Source of the DNA: Sulfoacidibacillus thermotolerans
GTDB lineage: Bacteria; Bacillota; Bacilli; Alicyclobacillales; SLC66
Direction of reading: 5' to 3'
Length of the DNA: 56,548 bases
Assembly: GCF_003144315.1 (NCBI RefSeq)
Contig: NZ_MPDK01000018.1
Coordinates: forward strand, 1 to 56,548
The notes beneath the pieces were generated by a model. The model made no database searches. It saw only the letters and a program-made list of their open reading frames with translations, and had not been told where the DNA came from. Position 1 is the first letter of the stretch. Each line of letters opens with the position of its first letter. Shown piece by piece: positions 1-9,196 of this stretch. A program made the position numbers and the translations under genes.

Positions 1-54
1 TTTAGTTTTCAAGGATCAACTCGCTACCTTCTTGCGCCGCCGCTCGCGGCGACA
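1..54 (-). other. Leader of an rRNA operon (boxA-like)
   Basis: The minus strand reads ACTCG, a GC-rich hairpin (GCCGC-GA-GCGGC), CGAGT, then TTGATCCTTGAAAACTAAA at the left edge. A CTTTGAAAACT-type box is typical of Bacillus rRNA leaders and of the 16S-23S spacer, where it serves antitermination and processing. A promoter directly upstream favours the leader before 16S. The rRNA gene itself lies beyond base 1. Confidence 0.6.
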
Positions 55-90
55 TCGAGTAATATAGCATATGCCCCTTTTACGAGTCAA
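54..90 (-). promoter_or_regulatory. Probable rRNA operon promoter (leftward)
   Basis: On the minus strand a TTGACT -35 box (90-85) is followed after 18 bases by TATATT (66-61), with TG one base upstream giving an extended -10. An A/T-rich stretch lies upstream, as in strong stable-RNA promoters. The transcript would start near 54 and leave the window at base 1. No rRNA sequence is inside the window, so the identity rests on the leader that follows. Confidence 0.65.
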
Positions 91-165
91 CTAGTTTTAG
101 CGAGAAAACAAGAAAAATGTCGAGGTAATTTATCCCATGCACCATCACGTGTTAAATGCGGTATC

Positions 166-196
166 GGGGTAGCACAGTGACCTAAATTGCCACCCC
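166..196 (-). terminator. Weak hairpin after the GH31 gene
   Basis: A 9-bp stem (GGGGTGGCA with TGCTACCCC, one G-U pair) lies about 50 bases beyond the GH31 stop codon, before the rRNA promoter. It has no clear U-run, so termination is only a guess. Nothing else is seen in 91-248. Confidence 0.3.
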
Positions 197-248
197 CGCT
201 TACTTCATTCAAGCAAACGATCTAATGTTCACCTTTACTTAAAAAATC

Positions 249-2705
249 TTACCCTTCTCCCCACTCTAATTCCAAAACTGCTGCAGAGAGGTCTGCAGAA
301 AGTTTTACCCAAACTTCATTTTTAGACGAATTCAATGCATATCCCTGTTCACTATGAGCAAGCTCTGCAAACTCTACACGCTTCATCCCTCGCACAACAA
401 ATCGTTCAGGCGTTTTTAGTGTCTTAAATTTAAAAACACGAGATGAATAGGAAACCTGATAGCCATATTGTAAATATCGATATGACAATCGCGCCTGATT
501 CACACTCACTGGTTCCAGGCTGACCTCAAATAAATTTGACCCACCCTGTAGATGGTTATAGGAAACGCCATCATCTTCGTACAAAGTATAGCGGTAGGGT
601 TGATCGAGAGGAACTCCATAAATCGCAAAAGATAGTGTCTCTACATTCTGAAATGAAACGGATTGAGCAACCGGATGCTCTGGCAAAATCGCCCCCTTGC
701 GAATGAAAATTGGCATGATCTCCAACGGGGCGTCAACCACCCGGTAAGCTTCCCCCTCACATTCTTCCATCGACCAATAATTCACCCACCGCCCTTTTGG
801 CAAGTAGACTAATCGTTTGTACATGCTCGGTCGAAAAATAGGTGCAACTAGAATATCCTTGCCCAATAAAAACTGATCGGACAAATTAGTCACATTCGGA
901 TCTTCTGGATATTCGAGAACGAGTGGACGAATGATCGGAATTCCTGTTTGTGAGGCTTCAAAAAATAATGTATATAGATAGGGGAGCCATTGATAACGTA
1001 ATTGAATGGCGCTTTTACACAGGCTCTCAACTTTGTCGCCGAATTGCCATGGTTCTTGTCGAGCGGTGTCCAGTGCGCTATGGTTGCGAAAGAAGGGGAG
1101 TAAGGCTCCCAATTGCGTCCAACGCACTAATAATTCAGCCGTTACATCATGGGCAAATCCGCCAACATCGGCACCTGCGAAAGCCAGCCCTGACATACCC
1201 ATATTTAACAACATAGGGACTGACATCTCCATGTGTTCCCAAAAACTGCGATTGTCTCCCGTCCAAACCGCTGCATATCTTTGTACGCCCGCATACCCCG
1301 CACGCGTTAGGATAAAAGGTCGCTGATCTTTTAGGAGGGTTTTCATCCCCTCGTAGGTTGCCCTTGTCATGAGCATGCCATACAGATTATGCATTTCAAA
1401 GTGTGTCTTTGGTTGCCCTTGGTTACGATGAATCACTTCTAAATCCATTGTTTTTGTGGTATTAAATACTGCTGGCTCATTCATATCATTCCATATCCCT
1501 TGGATCCCAATATCCGTATAAAACTTATGTTTTTCACCCCACCACGCGCTTGTCAAATCATCTGAAAAATCAGGAAAGGCACTTTCTCCAGGCCATACGT
1601 GACCATAAAAAATATTCCCCTCGATATATTTGCAGAAATGATCTTCAGCTATCCCCTCACGATATATTTCGTAACGCGGATCCCGTTTCACTCCAGGGTC
1701 CACAATAGGTACAATATGAAAACCTTGTTCCCCTAACGTCCTCACCATTCCTTGAGGATTTGGAAATCGCCCGTTATCAAACGTAAACACGCGATATTCA
1801 TTCATGTAGTGAATATCGAGATGGATCGCATCACAAGGAATCCCTTTTTCGCGAAACGTCTTCGCAAGATCGACTACCTCTTCCTGGTTCATATAACTGT
1901 ACCGCGATTGATGGTATCCCAGTGACCATGCGGGAGGTAAAGGAATCTTGCCGGTCAGTACAGTATAATTTGAAATCACATCTTTCATCGTCTTTCCTGT
2001 AATGCAATACGCATCAAAATCTCCTACTGCCGTTTGAATTTGATACGTATCAGAACTGGATTGCAGATCAAATACACTCTCACTCGGATTATCTATAAAT
2101 AACGCATACACCCCATTCTGATGTGTGTGTAATACATAAGGAATGGATACATAAAGAGCTTTAATCTCTGGAACATGCGGTGCATAAACATCCGAATTCC
2201 ACATATTATATTTTTCGCCGTTTTTATCTAAAAATCCTGTTTTTTCTCCCAGTCCATAAAAATGCTCCAATGAAAACTTGCTAACTTGCGCAATCGTTTG
2301 CCCGTTTGCAAAACTCACAATCGATTCCAACGAATAAATTAACTTTCCTTCGACATCATATACTTCAAGCTTAAAACGTTCCTTATAGATTTTGACGAGC
2401 AAAAAATCTGTAGCCCATTGAAGATAGCCCTCATCCTCAAAAAGAGTTGCCTCGACTGGCACGACAGATGTCAGAGCAACAGCCGCTGTAGACGATGTAT
2501 TAGCGACAACAAGACTCCCTGTGACGCGCATGCGCAAAATCTGTGGATGTACAAATTGAAGTACGATAGCAACACCATCACACAGTAATTCCAAGTATCC
2601 GCTCCGTTGCAAAACTTGCCGCACAGTTCCTACTTGTCGGCCATGCTGTGTCTTAGATCCTTTCTCTGTATTTTTATCTGGATGTATGCTTTCACTTGTC
2701 TGCAC
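249..2705 (-). CDS. GH31 alpha-glucosidase
   Basis: Intracellular alpha-glucosidase of glycoside hydrolase family 31, releasing glucose from the non-reducing ends of imported maltodextrins. About 818 residues from the GTG at 2705, which has GGAG eight bases upstream. A TTG at 2753 is in frame but has no ribosome site and would overlap the upstream gene. The catalytic signature WNDMNEP holds the nucleophile Asp near residue 407, and the acid/base Asp lies in WTGDNRSF near 484. The N-terminal beta-sandwich typical of the family precedes the barrel, and no signal peptide is seen. Last gene of the maltodextrin operon, 29 bases after the GH13 gene, so the pair likely work together on linear and branched dextrins. 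Exact specificity (maltose, isomaltose, alpha-xyloside) cannot be read from the sequence. Confidence 0.92.
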   Translation of the reverse strand: MQTSESIHPDKNTEKGSKTQHGRQVGTVRQVLQRSGYLELLCDGVAIVLQFVHPQILRMRVTGSLVVANTSSTAAVALTSVVPVEATLFEDEGYLQWATDFLLVKIYKERFKLEVYDVEGKLIYSLESIVSFANGQTIAQVSKFSLEHFYGLGEKTGFLDKNGEKYNMWNSDVYAPHVPEIKALYVSIPYVLHTHQNGVYALFIDNPSESVFDLQSSSDTYQIQTAVGDFDAYCITGKTMKDVISNYTVLTGKIPLPPAWSLGYHQSRYSYMNQEEVVDLAKTFREKGIPCDAIHLDIHYMNEYRVFTFDNGRFPNPQGMVRTLGEQGFHIVPIVDPGVKRDPRYEIYREGIAEDHFCKYIEGNIFYGHVWPGESAFPDFSDDLTSAWWGEKHKFYTDIGIQGIWNDMNEPAVFNTTKTMDLEVIHRNQGQPKTHFEMHNLYGMLMTRATYEGMKTLLKDQRPFILTRAGYAGVQRYAAVWTGDNRSFWEHMEMSVPMLLNMGMSGLAFAGADVGGFAHDVTAELLVRWTQLGALLPFFRNHSALDTARQEPWQFGDKVESLCKSAIQLRYQWLPYLYTLFFEASQTGIPIIRPLVLEYPEDPNVTNLSDQFLLGKDILVAPIFRPSMYKRLVYLPKGRWVNYWSMEECEGEAYRVVDAPLEIMPIFIRKGAILPEHPVAQSVSFQNVETLSFAIYGVPLDQPYRYTLYEDDGVSYNHLQGGSNLFEVSLEPVSVNQARLSYRYLQYGYQVSYSSRVFKFKTLKTPERFVVRGMKRVEFAELAHSEQGYALNSSKNEVWVKLSADLSAAVLELEWGEG

Positions 2706-2734
2706 TCTACTCACTCCACTTTCTTTTTCTTCTC

Positions 2735-4438
2735 TCAAGTTGCATCTTTCCAAATGACTACCCCATGTGGCAAGAGGTCGTTGGCTTTAACGCATCCTTT
2801 AGGATAAGCAAGAAGGATTTGTGCCCCATGCGGCAGTGCTTGTCTCCGCTCTGTAAAGTTAAACTTCACATAAACCGAAGAAAGACCGTCTTTTGAAATC
2901 CGCTTATATTCAAACTGTCCTCTTTTATCTTCTGAAAAGATCATCCTTGTGCCTTGGAGCGCAGTTTCCGAATGACGCAAATACGCAAGCCTCTTCACAA
3001 GTAATTTTAATTCGCGCTTTTGCAAATGATCTTCCCAAACCATCCCACCTCGACATTCTGGATCTCCCGCCCCTTCCATTCCCACTTCATCTCCATAATA
3101 AATCATTGGGATACCCGGAAAACTGAACTGAAAAATGAGCACACGCGCGATTACATCGATATTTCCCTTTGCTAAAGTTAAAATACGTTCTGTATCATGA
3201 CTCCCCATAAGGTTAAACATACTGCGAATCGCCGGCTCAGGATATTTATGCAACAACCGAATCATCTCACGAATAAATGTGCGGGCATTATCTTGATGAG
3301 TCACAAAAAACCGAACGACTTTTTCCCGAAAGATGTAATTCATCACTCCATCGAATTGATCTCCGCGTAGCCAAGGTAAACTATCGTGCCAAACTTCCCC
3401 GATAATAAGCGCATCCGATTTTATCGATTTTACAGTATGACGGAACTTGCGCCAAAAGACATGATCGATTTCATTTGCAACATCAAGACGCCAGCCATCT
3501 ATATCGAATTCACTAATCCAATAGCGCGCAACCGAGAGCAAATACTCTTCTACCTCAGGATTGGCTACGTGTAACTTTGGCATCGTAGCCACACCATTGG
3601 CAAACGTCTCATAATTCACTTTCTCCATATCAACTGAATCCTCATGCACAAAAAACCACGACCAAAACCTAGAAGCCAATCCCTTTTCCCGAACATCTTG
3701 AAATGCATAAAAATCGCTTCCACAATGATTAAAGACCGCATCTAATACAATGCGAATTCCTAATGCATGCGCCTTATTGACAAGACGCCTAAAATCTTCC
3801 TTTGTCCCAAATTGGGGATCAATCTCAAAATAATCAGTCGTATCGTATTTGTGATTTGAATTTGCTTTAAATATGGGTGTAAGATAAAGTAGATCGATGC
3901 CTAGATCTGATATATATTGTAATTTATCCTCAATCCCTAACAAATCACCCCCATAGACACTGTCCGATGTCGGCCTGCTTGACCAGGGTACAAAGGAATT
4001 TCTATGTGATCGCATCCCTCCCTTTGCAAAACGGTCTGGAAATATTTCATAAGCTACTGATTGATCTACCCACTTAGGAATTCCAAAAATATCCCTTGTA
4101 CACAAATAGGGAATTTGAAAAACCCCTGCCTCCTTCAATTCATCACTAACCGCTGATTCTCCATACCACATAACGACATCTTTCAGTCGAATTTGAAAAG
4201 TATATTTTAACCGTCGCTTTTCACAAATGACCTCTGTAAGATAATAATCCCATTGACCATCTGATCCATCAAACTCCATATCAACCTGATGGTTCAGATC
4301 TTGTTCATAACGATCTCCGTATCGCACAGCAACACTCTTCGCCTTACCAGGGGCGACACAGAGAATGATGCGCACCTTCGTTTCCGTTAGTGCATAAGCA
4401 TACGGCTCATAAGGAACATGGTAGATCCACGACTTCAA
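2735..4438 (-). CDS. GH13 cyclomaltodextrinase / neopullulanase-type amylase
   Basis: Intracellular alpha-amylase-family enzyme that hydrolyses cyclodextrins, pullulan or short maltodextrins. About 567 residues. The N-terminal 110 residues look like the CBM34-type domain of cyclomaltodextrinases and neopullulanases. The four GH13 regions are all present: DAVFNHCG (I), GWRLDVANE with nucleophile Asp near 319 (II), IIGEVW with acid/base Glu near 348 (III) and NLMGSHDT with the third Asp near 415 (IV). No signal peptide, so it acts on imported sugar. Start: the TTG at 4438 has GGGAG seven bases upstream. The in-frame GTG at 4447 overlaps that ribosome site and is less likely. Lies between the LacI regulator and the GH31 gene in one leftward operon. 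Confidence 0.9.
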   Translation of the reverse strand: MKSWIYHVPYEPYAYALTETKVRIILCVAPGKAKSVAVRYGDRYEQDLNHQVDMEFDGSDGQWDYYLTEVICEKRRLKYTFQIRLKDVVMWYGESAVSDELKEAGVFQIPYLCTRDIFGIPKWVDQSVAYEIFPDRFAKGGMRSHRNSFVPWSSRPTSDSVYGGDLLGIEDKLQYISDLGIDLLYLTPIFKANSNHKYDTTDYFEIDPQFGTKEDFRRLVNKAHALGIRIVLDAVFNHCGSDFYAFQDVREKGLASRFWSWFFVHEDSVDMEKVNYETFANGVATMPKLHVANPEVEEYLLSVARYWISEFDIDGWRLDVANEIDHVFWRKFRHTVKSIKSDALIIGEVWHDSLPWLRGDQFDGVMNYIFREKVVRFFVTHQDNARTFIREMIRLLHKYPEPAIRSMFNLMGSHDTERILTLAKGNIDVIARVLIFQFSFPGIPMIYYGDEVGMEGAGDPECRGGMVWEDHLQKRELKLLVKRLAYLRHSETALQGTRMIFSEDKRGQFEYKRISKDGLSSVYVKFNFTERRQALPHGAQILLAYPKGCVKANDLLPHGVVIWKDAT

Positions 4439-4480
4439 AGTAGTCACTCCCGCTTTACATGCAGTTTACCGACGTTGCAG

Positions 4481-5512
4481 TTAACGCGAAGACGTCTGAT
4501 GATTGCGATGGAATCCACACGACTCACGAATAACCAACTCAAAATCTACAATCTTAGAGCGCTTGAGCATCTTTGATGCACGAATTTGTTCAACTAACAA
4601 TCGCGTCGCACCTACCCCTAATTCGTGCATATGCACACGAACACTCGTAAGCGGGGGATTCGCAAGTTCCGCAAGACGGATATCGTTAAACCCGACAATC
4701 GCCAGATCATCTGGCAAGTGATAACCCAACTCCCCAGCAGCACGCATTGCGCCAAAAGCAAGTACATCGTCAGATGCCAGTACAGCAGTTGGCCGAGTGG
4801 GCAAAGCTAGGAGGTGCATCATTCCCTGATATCCGCCTTGTTCAAGAAAATAGGTTGAGATCTCCATGCGTGTATTAGGTTCAATTCCCACCTCTAGCAA
4901 TGCATGGCGATAACCTTCCAGGCGATCTCTTGTGACTACCAAATCAAAGGATCCGCCTAGAAATCCGATTTTCTCATGTCCCAAGTCAAGCAAATGTTTC
5001 GTAGCTTCATATGCCGCTTGTACATTATCATTATTAACATAAGAAATAGGAATATCTTCCGCTGGTCTCCCCAGCAAAACTGAGGGAAACTGGTGTTGTG
5101 CAACCTTGGGTAAAACTGCATCCCTGATACGACTTCCCAACAATATCAGTCCATCCACTCTTCGCCCGCGAATCATTCGATCTACAGCATCTTCTTCATC
5201 AACCGCAGAAGTTGAAAGAACTGTGTCAAAACCTTCCGAACGCGCCACTTCACTGACTCCGCTCATCATTTCTGCAAAAAACGGATTCGCAAAAAACTCG
5301 GTCATCTGCGGAGGAATCAGAATACCAATGGAACTTGCCGTATTGGTTACGAGCCCTCGCGCAAATACATTCGGTTGATAATCTAACTGTTCCAAAGCCT
5401 GACGGACGCGTTGCTTTGTTTCATCGGAGATACGCGGTGAATTAGCCAACACCCGTGAAACTGTTGAAGGAGAAACTTTTGCCAGAGCTGCCACATCTTT
5501 AATCGTCGACAT
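4481..5512 (-). CDS. malR: LacI-family regulator of the maltodextrin operon
   Basis: DNA-binding sugar-responsive repressor, about 343 residues. The N-terminus (MSTIKDVAALAKVSPSTVSRVL) is the classic LacI helix-turn-helix plus hinge, and the rest is a periplasmic-binding-protein-like effector domain. ATG at 5512 has GGTGG nine bases upstream; a GTG two codons earlier is too close to it. Sits inside the operon between malG and the GH13 gene, so it would be autoregulated. The two CAAACGTTTG palindromes upstream of malE match the known core of MalR operators in Firmicutes and are its likely targets. The symbol rests on context. Confidence 0.85.
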   Translation of the reverse strand: MSTIKDVAALAKVSPSTVSRVLANSPRISDETKQRVRQALEQLDYQPNVFARGLVTNTASSIGILIPPQMTEFFANPFFAEMMSGVSEVARSEGFDTVLSTSAVDEEDAVDRMIRGRRVDGLILLGSRIRDAVLPKVAQHQFPSVLLGRPAEDIPISYVNNDNVQAAYEATKHLLDLGHEKIGFLGGSFDLVVTRDRLEGYRHALLEVGIEPNTRMEISTYFLEQGGYQGMMHLLALPTRPTAVLASDDVLAFGAMRAAGELGYHLPDDLAIVGFNDIRLAELANPPLTSVRVHMHELGVGATRLLVEQIRASKMLKRSKIVDFELVIRESCGFHRNHQTSSR

Positions 5513-5560
5513 TGTCACTATCCACCATCACGTTTTCCTCTCTTACAACACGATTTCACC

Positions 5561-6451
5561 TTATCCCTTAACAGCACCCGCCACTAAACCAGAAGCAATA
5601 AAACGTTGACCCAGGCCAAAAATCAAAGCCAGTGGAATTGCAGACATTAATGCTTCAGCAGAAAACATGCCCCAGTTTTGCCCGAATTGGCCACTTATTA
5701 ATCCGTACATCCCAACGGCTAAAGTGTATTGAGAAGGCGTTTCAAAAACCATACCCGCCATAATATAGTCGCTAAAAATGCCCACTAAAGTAAATAGAAA
5801 AATAACGATCAGCATAGGCGTCGCCAGCGGCAACAAAATTCTCGTAAACCGATACCAACTGTTAGCCCCATCAATAATAGCCGCTTCTTCAAGTTCTTTC
5901 GGCACAGCATCAAAATAGTTTTTAAGCAGCCAGATATTAAATGCACTACCACCAATCATAACCAAAATATATCCACCCATGGTGTCAATCAGATTAAATT
6001 TAGCCAATGCACTATAGTAGGCAGCGATCGCGAGGAAGTTTGGAAACATTTGAAGGATAATCAGTGTCATGAGTCCATATTTCCTTCCCCAAAACCGCAT
6101 TTTCGAAAATGCGAACGCAGACAGAGCAGTTATGAAGACTTGAAGAATGCCAATACTCACCGCTAAAATCACGGTGTTTTTAACCCAAAGCAACCATTGC
6201 CCTTGCTGAAAGACTTGAATATAATTCACCAACGAGGCATGCGCCGGCCACAGCGAAAACGAAACGTATGAATTTAACGGATTGACCGATGCTTCAAACA
6301 CGAACCACAAAGGGATCAGGACAACAAACACGAAAACAATCAACACAAATCGCGCAGTCCAAAGTGCAATACGTTCGCCCGCGCTAAACCCACTAGATTT
6401 TGCAGAAAAACCTTTCGCTCGCTTTTGCAACATTCCCTTCGCCACAGTCAC
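5561..6451 (-). CDS. malG: Maltodextrin ABC transporter permease MalG
   Basis: Inner-membrane permease of a carbohydrate ABC importer (CUT1 family), 296 residues with about six membrane spans. The cytoplasmic loop with EEAAIIDGANSWYRFTRILLP is the EAA motif that docks the ATPase. GTG start at 6451 overlaps the malF stop (GTGA), with GGAGG just upstream, indicating translational coupling. Pairs with MalF. No ATP-binding subunit is encoded in the operon, so a shared MsmX/MalK-type ATPase from elsewhere is presumably used. Confidence 0.92.
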   Translation of the reverse strand: MTVAKGMLQKRAKGFSAKSSGFSAGERIALWTARFVLIVFVFVVLIPLWFVFEASVNPLNSYVSFSLWPAHASLVNYIQVFQQGQWLLWVKNTVILAVSIGILQVFITALSAFAFSKMRFWGRKYGLMTLIILQMFPNFLAIAAYYSALAKFNLIDTMGGYILVMIGGSAFNIWLLKNYFDAVPKELEEAAIIDGANSWYRFTRILLPLATPMLIVIFLFTLVGIFSDYIMAGMVFETPSQYTLAVGMYGLISGQFGQNWGMFSAEALMSAIPLALIFGLGQRFIASGLVAGAVKG

Positions 6452-7416
6452 TCAACCTCCTTAAAAGCACCTGTATAACGCATGTTTAGCCAACTGATCA
6501 CTCCGACAATGACAAACAAGATGATCGATATTGCCGATGCAAGATCATACCGATTAAAATCAAGCGTCATTTTATATGCCGCTGAAGCTAATATATCGGT
6601 CTGCCCTACAAATGGATTATCAGAACGTGCTGGTCCACCCCCTGTAAGCAGATAAACTCCGCCAAAATTATTAAAATTAAAGGCAAATGACGGAATGACA
6701 AGAGGCAAAGTAATTGACCAAATTTCCCGAATCGTAATCCATCTGAATTTTTGCCACCAATTCGCCCCATCGATTGCCGCCGCTTCATAGATCTCACTTG
6801 GGATCGCTTGCAATGCACCCAAGCAAACTGTCATCATATAAGGAAAACCCGCCCAGACATTCACCATAATCACTGAAAAGCGCGCCCAAAACGGACTCGA
6901 TTGCCAGGGAATTTTGGGAATCCCTACTGTGTGTAAAAGCGCATTAATCTGTCCATAGGAATCATTCAACAGCCCTTGCCACACCAACATGGTGATCATC
7001 CCAGGAACCGCCCAAGGAATAATTAGAATTGTACGATAAATAATACCCTCACGTAAATGCGGATTATTTAAAAGCACCGCAAGAAAGAGTCCAATGAAAT
7101 ACGCAAATCCTGTCGTTAAAAGTGCATAGACCAACGTCCAGACAAATGTCGGGATAAATACCGCAGACAAAGGATTATTGGGATTCAATAGAGATATAAA
7201 ATTTTTCAACCCAACAAAATGATAATTCAAAAAATGCATCTGATTATAATCTGTAAATGCAATAAAAATCGTATAGAGAATAGGTGCTATTCCCAGCACA
7301 GCAATGGTAATTAAAGCTGGGCTCATATAGAGATAGGCAATCTTCTGCGTCTTTGAGCCTTTCTTTACGGATTTATTATTCGCTATCCGATTGAGATTTG
7401 CCATATTCGCACTCAT
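6448..7416 (-). CDS. malF: Maltodextrin ABC transporter permease MalF
   Basis: Second permease of the CUT1 sugar importer, about 322 residues from the ATG at 7416, which has GGGGG eight bases upstream. Reading further upstream adds residues that do not look like this family. It has six predicted spans and the EAA loop EIYEAAAIDGANWWQKF. The first span follows a basic N-terminus (KKGSKTQK). Overlaps malG by four bases and starts 71 bases after malE. It lacks the long extra N-terminal region of enterobacterial MalF, as is usual in Firmicutes. Confidence 0.92.
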   Translation of the reverse strand: MSANMANLNRIANNKSVKKGSKTQKIAYLYMSPALITIAVLGIAPILYTIFIAFTDYNQMHFLNYHFVGLKNFISLLNPNNPLSAVFIPTFVWTLVYALLTTGFAYFIGLFLAVLLNNPHLREGIIYRTILIIPWAVPGMITMLVWQGLLNDSYGQINALLHTVGIPKIPWQSSPFWARFSVIMVNVWAGFPYMMTVCLGALQAIPSEIYEAAAIDGANWWQKFRWITIREIWSITLPLVIPSFAFNFNNFGGVYLLTGGGPARSDNPFVGQTDILASAAYKMTLDFNRYDLASAISIILFVIVGVISWLNMRYTGAFKEVE

Positions 7417-7487
7417 TGCATTCACCCCCATTGATAGAACGGGGAATTTGCATGAATACCACCTGCAAACCCCCCTATGCATTTTCC

Positions 7488-8744
7488 TTAACCAGCAATC
7501 AGAATTCCCTTTTTTATATTCGCAACAAAATCTTGCGCACCTTGTTCCGGAGAAACCTTTCCGTCAATAATATTTGACAGAACACTCATCGCCGTCCAAA
7601 CAGCCTGCATCTGTGGAATATTTGGCATTGGGACAGCATTTTTCACTTGATCCGCAAAAGCCTTAAAATAAGGGTTATCTTGTACCGCAGCAGACTGCTG
7701 CACACTCGTCAACGCGGGGATCTGTTGTGCATTTTGGAAATACATCTGCTGTGCATTTGCGTTTGTAATTGCTTTTACCAAGCTCCAATCAGCTGATTGT
7801 GTATGGCTACTCGCCGACACGAAAGTTGTAATAACACCCAAAAACGGCGTCGCAGGGTGACCGTTAGGGAGTGTCGGCCAAGGGGCAATGCCATACTTCA
7901 CACCCGATTGATTCATGTTAGGAATTTCCCAAGGACCACTAATAAACATGCCAATGCTCTTATTCTGAAATTTCGTTTGTGCAATATTTCCGTTTTCACT
8001 TGGGGTCATCCAATGGTATTTATGATCCATGTCATACATCAATGTATACGCCTGAACAGCTCCCGCATTGGCTAGACCTATATCATTTGGATCTAGCGTT
8101 CCGTTGTTATCTTTAAATACATACCCACCCATTCCACCTACTAGAGCAAAATTAAAATACAAGTTATGTTGAGCATATCCGAACCCGTATTTATTTGCAT
8201 CATTTTCAAATTGACTCCAAGTAGTAGGTGCCACAGGAATCTCATCTTTATTATAGAAAAGCGCCGTGGTTTGAACGGATACCGGAACCGAATACTCCAC
8301 CCCATTAATCGTAACTGCATCAATCACTGAATTTGCATAGTCACTGTTGTTCAAAAACCCATTAGGAACTTTAGAAAGGAGTCCTTCTTGAGCGAATGCT
8401 CCATTGTTATCATGCGGCATCCCAAAGACGATATCAGGTCCCTTACCTGTACGAGCTGCGGTTGCGTAGAACTGAAAGCCATTCGCATTATGACTTTGAT
8501 CCACAACCTTTACTGTATCTCCATGTTTTTTCGCCCAAGCATCAGCAATTTTCTCCATGTCTTGTAATTGCGGTCCTGTCGCCCACGACCACACGGTAAT
8601 GGTTTGCCCGCTTGGAATCCCCGGCGACGCCGGGTTCGGCGCACTCGAAGCACTATTGGTAGCCGCCCCACAGCCAGACAATAGCCCGCTTATCATCGTT
8701 AAAGCGGTTACATTATAAGCGACAATCTTCAATTTCTTATTCAT
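7488..8744 (-). CDS. malE: Maltodextrin-binding lipoprotein MalE
   Basis: Extracellular substrate-binding lipoprotein of the maltodextrin importer (family 1 solute-binding protein), 418 residues. The N-terminus is a lipoprotein signal peptide ending in the lipobox LLSGC near residue 25, so it is anchored in the membrane after lipidation. Motifs such as GKGPDIVFGMPHD and MFISGPWEIPNM are typical of maltose-binding proteins. ATG at 8744 is preceded by GGGGGAGAAG. First gene of the operon, which its promoter and LacI-type operator directly precede. It would capture dextrins released by the glucoamylase encoded at 52648-55557. Confidence 0.93.
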   Translation of the reverse strand: MNKKLKIVAYNVTALTMISGLLSGCGAATNSASSAPNPASPGIPSGQTITVWSWATGPQLQDMEKIADAWAKKHGDTVKVVDQSHNANGFQFYATAARTGKGPDIVFGMPHDNNGAFAQEGLLSKVPNGFLNNSDYANSVIDAVTINGVEYSVPVSVQTTALFYNKDEIPVAPTTWSQFENDANKYGFGYAQHNLYFNFALVGGMGGYVFKDNNGTLDPNDIGLANAGAVQAYTLMYDMDHKYHWMTPSENGNIAQTKFQNKSIGMFISGPWEIPNMNQSGVKYGIAPWPTLPNGHPATPFLGVITTFVSASSHTQSADWSLVKAITNANAQQMYFQNAQQIPALTSVQQSAAVQDNPYFKAFADQVKNAVPMPNIPQMQAVWTAMSVLSNIIDGKVSPEQGAQDFVANIKKGILIAG

Positions 8745-8800
8745 TCAACTTCTCCCCCAATCGTTTCTTTTTTTCTATAACAAAGAAAATGCAGTTTGTG

Positions 8801-8810
8801 CAAACGTTTG
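8801..8810. promoter_or_regulatory. LacI/MalR-type operator O1
   Basis: Perfect palindrome CAAACGTTTG just downstream of the malE -10 box, within TGCAAACGTTTGAA. The AACGTT core is typical of LacI-family operators, and this form matches reported MalR sites of Firmicutes. Confidence 0.7.
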
Positions 8811-8815
8811 AATTG

Positions 8816-8844
8816 AGTTTAATTCGTTTTTTATTCCAAGTCAA
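8816..8844 (-). promoter_or_regulatory. Promoter of the malEFG operon
   Basis: Minus strand: TTGACT (8844-8839), 17-base spacer, TAAACT (8821-8816). Near-consensus sigma-A promoter reading into malE. The operator at 8801-8810 falls at about the start point, so a bound repressor would block initiation. Confidence 0.75.
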
Positions 8845-9006
8845 CTAAGCAAGCAAAAAAATATCAAGTTTGCGGTCAATGTATTACTTTTATTTACTAT
8901 ATAACAAGAAAATATGAGATGTACGTTCAGTAGATTACTGAATAAACAGAATGTAATCGCTACCAAAATAGTTAAACAGGAGGTCTGTACGAAAAAACCA
9001 CGAATA

Positions 9007-9016
9007 CAAACGTTTG
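9007..9016. promoter_or_regulatory. LacI/MalR-type operator O2
   Basis: Second exact copy of CAAACGTTTG, 206 bases from O1 and about 75 bases upstream of the amino-acid permease promoter. It may work with O1 by DNA looping. The rest of the 452-base gap between malE and the permease shows only these sites and the two promoters. Confidence 0.6.
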
Positions 9017-9091
9017 CGCTACTCGCACCAACAACACACCCCAAGAAGACGACTGTAAATACAAAATATTTTGTCTTTATTATTGTCGCTT

Positions 9092-9120
9092 TTGATTTAA
9101 TGTGATAGCATTCGTATCAT
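9092..9120 (+). promoter_or_regulatory. Promoter of the permease-aminotransferase operon
   Basis: TTGATT (9092-9097), 17-base spacer, TATCAT (9115-9120), 76 bases before the permease start. No operator was recognised beyond the LacI-type palindrome upstream. Confidence 0.5.
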
Positions 9121-9196
9121 AGAATGAAAGATTATATAACGTAATCTCGCGAATTTTTACTTATCATCTACGAGGACATTAAAAAGGGGGATTAAT

